Source of the DNA: Paraburkholderia tropica
Lineage (GTDB): Bacteria; Pseudomonadota; Gammaproteobacteria; Burkholderiales; Burkholderiaceae
Assembly (NCBI RefSeq): GCF_900109265.1
Contig: NZ_FNZM01000015.1
Location: forward strand, 124,001 to 188,000
Direction of reading: 5' to 3'
DNA: 64,000 bases
Shown here piece by piece: positions 61,011 to 64,000 of the stretch. Position 1 is the first letter of the stretch; every line of letters begins with the position of its first letter. The position numbers and the translations under genes are program-made. The notes under the pieces are model-generated. The model did not search any database, was not told the DNA's origin, and worked only from the letters and a program-made list of their open reading frames with translations.

Positions 61011-61024
61011 AAATATTAATATTT
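61011..61024. promoter_or_regulatory. AT-rich palindrome between LysR and GGT-like genes
   Basis: AAATATTAATATTT is a perfect 14-base palindrome in an otherwise GC-rich region, 27 bases before the LysR start. It fits a LysR operator or promoter core. Confidence 0.45.
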
Positions 61025-61125
61025 TTTTGGTCAAGCCTTCAAGATAATCGAAGGATCGGTCTGTGCCGGACTGTCCGGCACGGTCGCGCTTCCATTCATC
61101 CGCATTCACCCGAATCGATACCCTC

Positions 61126-62763
61126 ATGACGCGCTTCAACTGGCACAACCCGTATCCGACACCGCGCCTGCCGGTGTTCGCCCGCAATATCGTCTCGACC
61201 TCGCACCCGTTGGCCGCGCAGGCGGGGCTGCGCATGCTCTGGAAAGGCGGCAACGCCGTGGATGCCGCGATCGCCGCGGCGGCGGCCATCACGGTAGTCG
61301 AGCCGGTGTCGTGCGGCCTGGGCGGCGACGCGTTCGCGCTCGTCTGGGACGGCTCGCAACTGCACGGCCTGAATGCGTCGGGCACGGCGCCGGCCGGTTG
61401 GAGCGTGGACTATTTTCGCCGCAAGCACGGCGAGGAGCAGGGGCTCGCGAAGCAGCCCAAGCGCGGCTGGGACACCGTGACGGTGCCGGGCGTGATCGCG
61501 GGCTGGGAGGCGCTGCATGCGAAGTTCGGCTCGCTGCCGTTCGCCGATCTGATGGCGCCCGCCATCGAGATCGCCGAACGCGGCTATGCCGTGGCGTCGA
61601 TCGTCGCGCGCAAGTGGCAGGCGGCGATTCCCGAATTGCGCGATCAGCCCGGTTTTGCCGAGACGTTCATGCCGCGCGGGCGCGCGCCCGAAGTGGGCGA
61701 ACACGTGCGCCTGCCGGGTCACGCTTCCACGTTGCGACGCCTCGCGGAGCAGGGGCCGCGCGCGTACTACGAAGGCGAACTCGCCGAGCGCATCGCGGCG
61801 TTCGCCCGTGAAGGCGGCGCGGCGCTCACGCTCGACGATCTTCGCAACTATCGCGCGCAATGGGTCGAGCCGATTTCGAAAACCTATCGCGGCTACAAGG
61901 TGCACGAGATTCCGCCGAACGGGCAGGGGATCGCCGCGCTCATCGCGCTGGGCATTCTGGAGCAGTTCGACGTGGCGTCGCTGCCGCGCGACGGCATCAA
62001 GTCACAACATCTGCAGATCGAAGCGATGAAGCTCGCGTTCGCGGACGTGTACCGCTATGTGTCCGATCCGCGTTCGATGGACGTCACGCCCGAGCAGATG
62101 CTCGACGACGCCTATCTGAAATCGCGCGCAAAGCTGATCGATCCCGCACGCGCCACGCACTTCGACTTCGGCATGCCGCGTTCCGGCGGCACGATCTATC
62201 TGTCCGCCGCGGACGAGCGCGGCATGATGGTGAGCTTCATTCAATCGAATTACATGGGCTTTGGCTCCGGCGTGGTGGTGCCCGGCACCGGCATCGCCAT
62301 GCAGAATCGCGGCTGCGGTTTCTCGATGGATCCGGTCTCGCCGAATGTGGTCGAAGGCGGCAAGCGGCCGTTCCACACCATCATTCCCGCGTTCCTCACG
62401 CAGGAGGTGGCGGGCCGCGACGAGGCGGTCATGAGCTTCGGCGTGATGGGCGGCGACATGCAGCCGCAAGGGCATCTGCAGACGGTCGTGCGGATGCTCG
62501 ATTACGGCCAGCAGCCGCAGGCCGCATGCGATGCGCCGCGCTGGAAGGTCAATCGCGACTTCACGCTCGACATCGAATCGACCTTCGATCCGCATACGGC
62601 GCAGGCACTGGAGGCACGCGGTCACCGCATTCAGGGTATCGACGATCCGTATATGGATTTCGGTTCGGGCCAGTTCATCTGGAAGCTCGACCGCGAGAAT
62701 CCGGATCACGGTTACGTTGCGGCCAGCGATACGCGTCGCGACGGTCTGGCAGCGGGATTCTGA
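61126..62763 (+). CDS. Gamma-glutamyltransferase-family protein, YwrD-like, cytoplasmic
   Basis: A 545-residue Ntn-hydrolase of the GGT superfamily. The nucleophile threonine is in SGGTIYLSAADERGMMVSFI, followed by QSNYMGFGSGVVVPGTGIA and KRPFHTIIPAFL. No signal peptide is present (it begins MTRFNWHNPYPTPRLPV), unlike the periplasmic enzyme at 10617. The set matches the YwrD-like branch, whose substrates are unclear but include cephalosporin-like or gamma-glutamyl compounds. The ATG at 61126 precedes the homologous opening. It lies next to an MHS transporter and a divergent LysR regulator. Confidence 0.88.
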   Translation: MTRFNWHNPYPTPRLPVFARNIVSTSHPLAAQAGLRMLWKGGNAVDAAIAAAAAITVVEPVSCGLGGDAFALVWDGSQLHGLNASGTAPAGWSVDYFRRKHGEEQGLAKQPKRGWDTVTVPGVIAGWEALHAKFGSLPFADLMAPAIEIAERGYAVASIVARKWQAAIPELRDQPGFAETFMPRGRAPEVGEHVRLPGHASTLRRLAEQGPRAYYEGELAERIAAFAREGGAALTLDDLRNYRAQWVEPISKTYRGYKVHEIPPNGQGIAALIALGILEQFDVASLPRDGIKSQHLQIEAMKLAFADVYRYVSDPRSMDVTPEQMLDDAYLKSRAKLIDPARATHFDFGMPRSGGTIYLSAADERGMMVSFIQSNYMGFGSGVVVPGTGIAMQNRGCGFSMDPVSPNVVEGGKRPFHTIIPAFLTQEVAGRDEAVMSFGVMGGDMQPQGHLQTVVRMLDYGQQPQAACDAPRWKVNRDFTLDIESTFDPHTAQALEARGHRIQGIDDPYMDFGSGQFIWKLDRENPDHGYVAASDTRRDGLAAGF

Positions 62764-62767
62764 GCGG

Positions 62768-62798
62768 AGCAAGGCCGCGTCGCGTGCGCGGCCTTGCT
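62768..62798. repeat. Hairpin between the GGT-like gene and the transporter
   Basis: A perfect 12-bp stem (AGCAAGGCCGCG at 62768-62779, complement at 62787-62798) with a seven-base loop. No T run follows, so it may only weaken readthrough or stabilise the upstream message. Confidence 0.55.
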
Positions 62799-62867
62799 TG
62801 GCCATACGCAGATCGATTTACGCACAATTAAATTAGCATCGCGAATTAAATAGAAAGAGGAGGCACG

Positions 62868-64000
62868 ATGGAAACCGGATCGCCGGCAGCGTCGAACCTG
62901 GGCGAAGCGCAGCGCTACCACGCGGACCCTGCGCCGCTCACGCGCGGCATGGTGCGACGCATCGTCTTCTCGTCGTCAATCGGCAATGCGCTCGAATGGT
63001 TCGATTTTCTCGTCTACGGTTATTTCGCGCCGATCATCGCCAAACAGTTCTTTCCCGTGCACGACGAATGGCTTTCCACGTTGCTTGCCGTGGGGACGTT
63101 CGGCATTTCATTTCTCATGCGTCCACTCGGCGCGATCGTGCTCGGCATCTATGGCGATCGAAAAGGGCGTAAGGCGGCGCTCACGCTCTCGATCGCGCTG
63201 ATGATGGCGGGCACCCTCGCGATGGCGGTCATGCCGCCGTACGCGTCGATTGGACTGGCCGCGCCGTTGCTGATTCTGCTTGCGCGTCTCGTGCAGGGTT
63301 TTGCGGTGGGCGGCGAGTTCGGCAGCGCCACGGCTTTCATGGTCGAGCACAGTCCCGCCCGACGCGGCTATTACGCGAGCTGGCAATTCGCGAGTCAAGG
63401 CGCGGCGGCGATTCTCGCGGCGGCTTTCGGTGGGCTGCTCGCATTGTGGCTGCCGCCTGACCAGCTTGCCGCGTGGGGCTGGCGCATTCCGTTTTTCTTC
63501 GGGCTCGTGTTGGGGCCGGTGGGCTATTACATTCGCTCGCATCTGGACGAAACGCCGGAGTTCATTGCGAATCGAGAATCGAAGCGCACGCATGAAACGG
63601 TGCAGGCGAATCAGGCCGAAAATACCGAAGCCGGGGCGCAATGGCTTAATTTGCTGCTCGCGGTGGGCATCGTCGCGCAATCGACGGTGGGCGTGTATAT
63701 CTTGCAGCTTTATATGCCGATGTACGCCGTCAAGCAATTGCATATGGCAGCAGCCACGTCGTTCGGCGTCGTGGTGCTGAATGGCGGATTGCAATTCGCA
63801 CTTTCGCCTGTCATGGGCGCATTATCCGATCGCATCGGACGCGTGCGCATCATGCTGACTACGTCGATTCTGCTCGCCGCGTTCACCTATCCGATGTTCG
63901 CGCTGTTGCAGCGTCATCCGACGCTCGGCTGGCTGCTGGTATTGCAAGGCGCGGCAGGTATTTTCAAGGCGGCGTATTCCGGACCGATGCCTGCGCTCAT
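62868..64000 (+). CDS. MHS-family MFS transporter, cut by the window end
   Basis: The first 377 or so residues of an MHS-type transporter; the frame is still open at 64000. It begins METGSPAASNLGEAQRYHAD behind a strong GAGGAGG. Family features are SSIGNALEWFDFLVYGYFA, then GDRKGRKAALT (motif A), LVQGFAVGGEFGSATAFMVE and LSDRIGRVRIML. It is 104 bases after the GGT-like gene, so it is likely co-transcribed with it. Substrate is unknown; the module suggests uptake of a gamma-glutamyl compound or a product. Confidence 0.87.
   Translation, partial: METGSPAASNLGEAQRYHADPAPLTRGMVRRIVFSSSIGNALEWFDFLVYGYFAPIIAKQFFPVHDEWLSTLLAVGTFGISFLMRPLGAIVLGIYGDRKGRKAALTLSIALMMAGTLAMAVMPPYASIGLAAPLLILLARLVQGFAVGGEFGSATAFMVEHSPARRGYYASWQFASQGAAAILAAAFGGLLALWLPPDQLAAWGWRIPFFFGLVLGPVGYYIRSHLDETPEFIANRESKRTHETVQANQAENTEAGAQWLNLLLAVGIVAQSTVGVYILQLYMPMYAVKQLHMAAATSFGVVVLNGGLQFALSPVMGALSDRIGRVRIMLTTSILLAAFTYPMFALLQRHPTLGWLLVLQGAAGIFKAAYSGPMPAL

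Noticed and set aside
1..64000. CRISPR, rRNA, tRNA, transposase, integrase or phage genes
   Set aside because: None was seen. The only tandem repeats are short (the 22673 octamers and the 36671 decamer pair).

Overview
The window is a chromosomal stretch of a GC-rich Gram-negative bacterium. The Burkholderiales-type porin, the lipoproteins, the HutC-hutUDIFG order and the many LysR-type regulators point to Burkholderiaceae, most likely Paraburkholderia, Caballeronia or Burkholderia. This is judged from protein character only; no database search was possible. No rRNA, tRNA, insertion sequence, integrase, phage gene or CRISPR array is visible. The first gene (an aldehyde dehydrogenase) and the last (an MHS-family transporter) are cut by the window edges.

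Layout: 1-5300 holds the end of an ALDH7-type dehydrogenase, a YdjM-like membrane protein, a lipoprotein, a general porin behind an AT-rich intergenic region, and two conserved unknowns. 5506-8851 is a tight four-gene operon: CDP-alcohol phosphatidyltransferase, 2OG-Fe(II) oxygenase, LPG-synthase-TM-like membrane protein and small-molecule nucleotidyltransferase. It ends in a strong terminator. It looks like a lipid-headgroup pathway and is the best candidate here for an undescribed system. 9059-20536 carries two related DHA2 drug-exporter-like proteins, a periplasmic gamma-glutamyltranspeptidase, two LuxR-type regulators, a flavoprotein monooxygenase with its DUF2783 partner, a DedA-rhodanese fusion and an aldo/keto reductase. 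20600-27140 holds two very small ORFs behind a good promoter, a beta-carbonic anhydrase, an MFS/LysR divergent pair, a BON-domain protein and a LysR regulator.

27246-31103 is a valine/methylmalonate-semialdehyde module (MHS transporter, mmsA, mmsB). 31173-39777 has a squalene synthase-like enzyme, an isolated BamA paralogue, and a LysR/M20 peptidase/MHS transporter module. 40050-46290 is a complete tripartite RND efflux operon whose adaptor carries an extra C-terminal OmpA-like domain. 46337-50580 holds small unknowns, an ankyrin protein, an AtoE-type short-chain fatty acid transporter and an alpha/beta hydrolase. 50840-57716 is the histidine-utilisation locus (hutC, then hutU-D-I-F-G), with a perfect HutC-type operator but no hutH. 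57728-64000 has a phospholipase D/cardiolipin synthase-like lipoprotein, a small secreted protein, and a LysR/gamma-glutamyltransferase-like/MHS transporter module.

A recurring theme is catabolic cassettes built as LysR regulator, enzyme and MHS-family transporter. Three occur (27 kb, 36 kb and 61 kb). Most gene starts were chosen from ribosome-binding sites, ATGA overlaps or signal peptides, and several differ from the longest possible reading frame.
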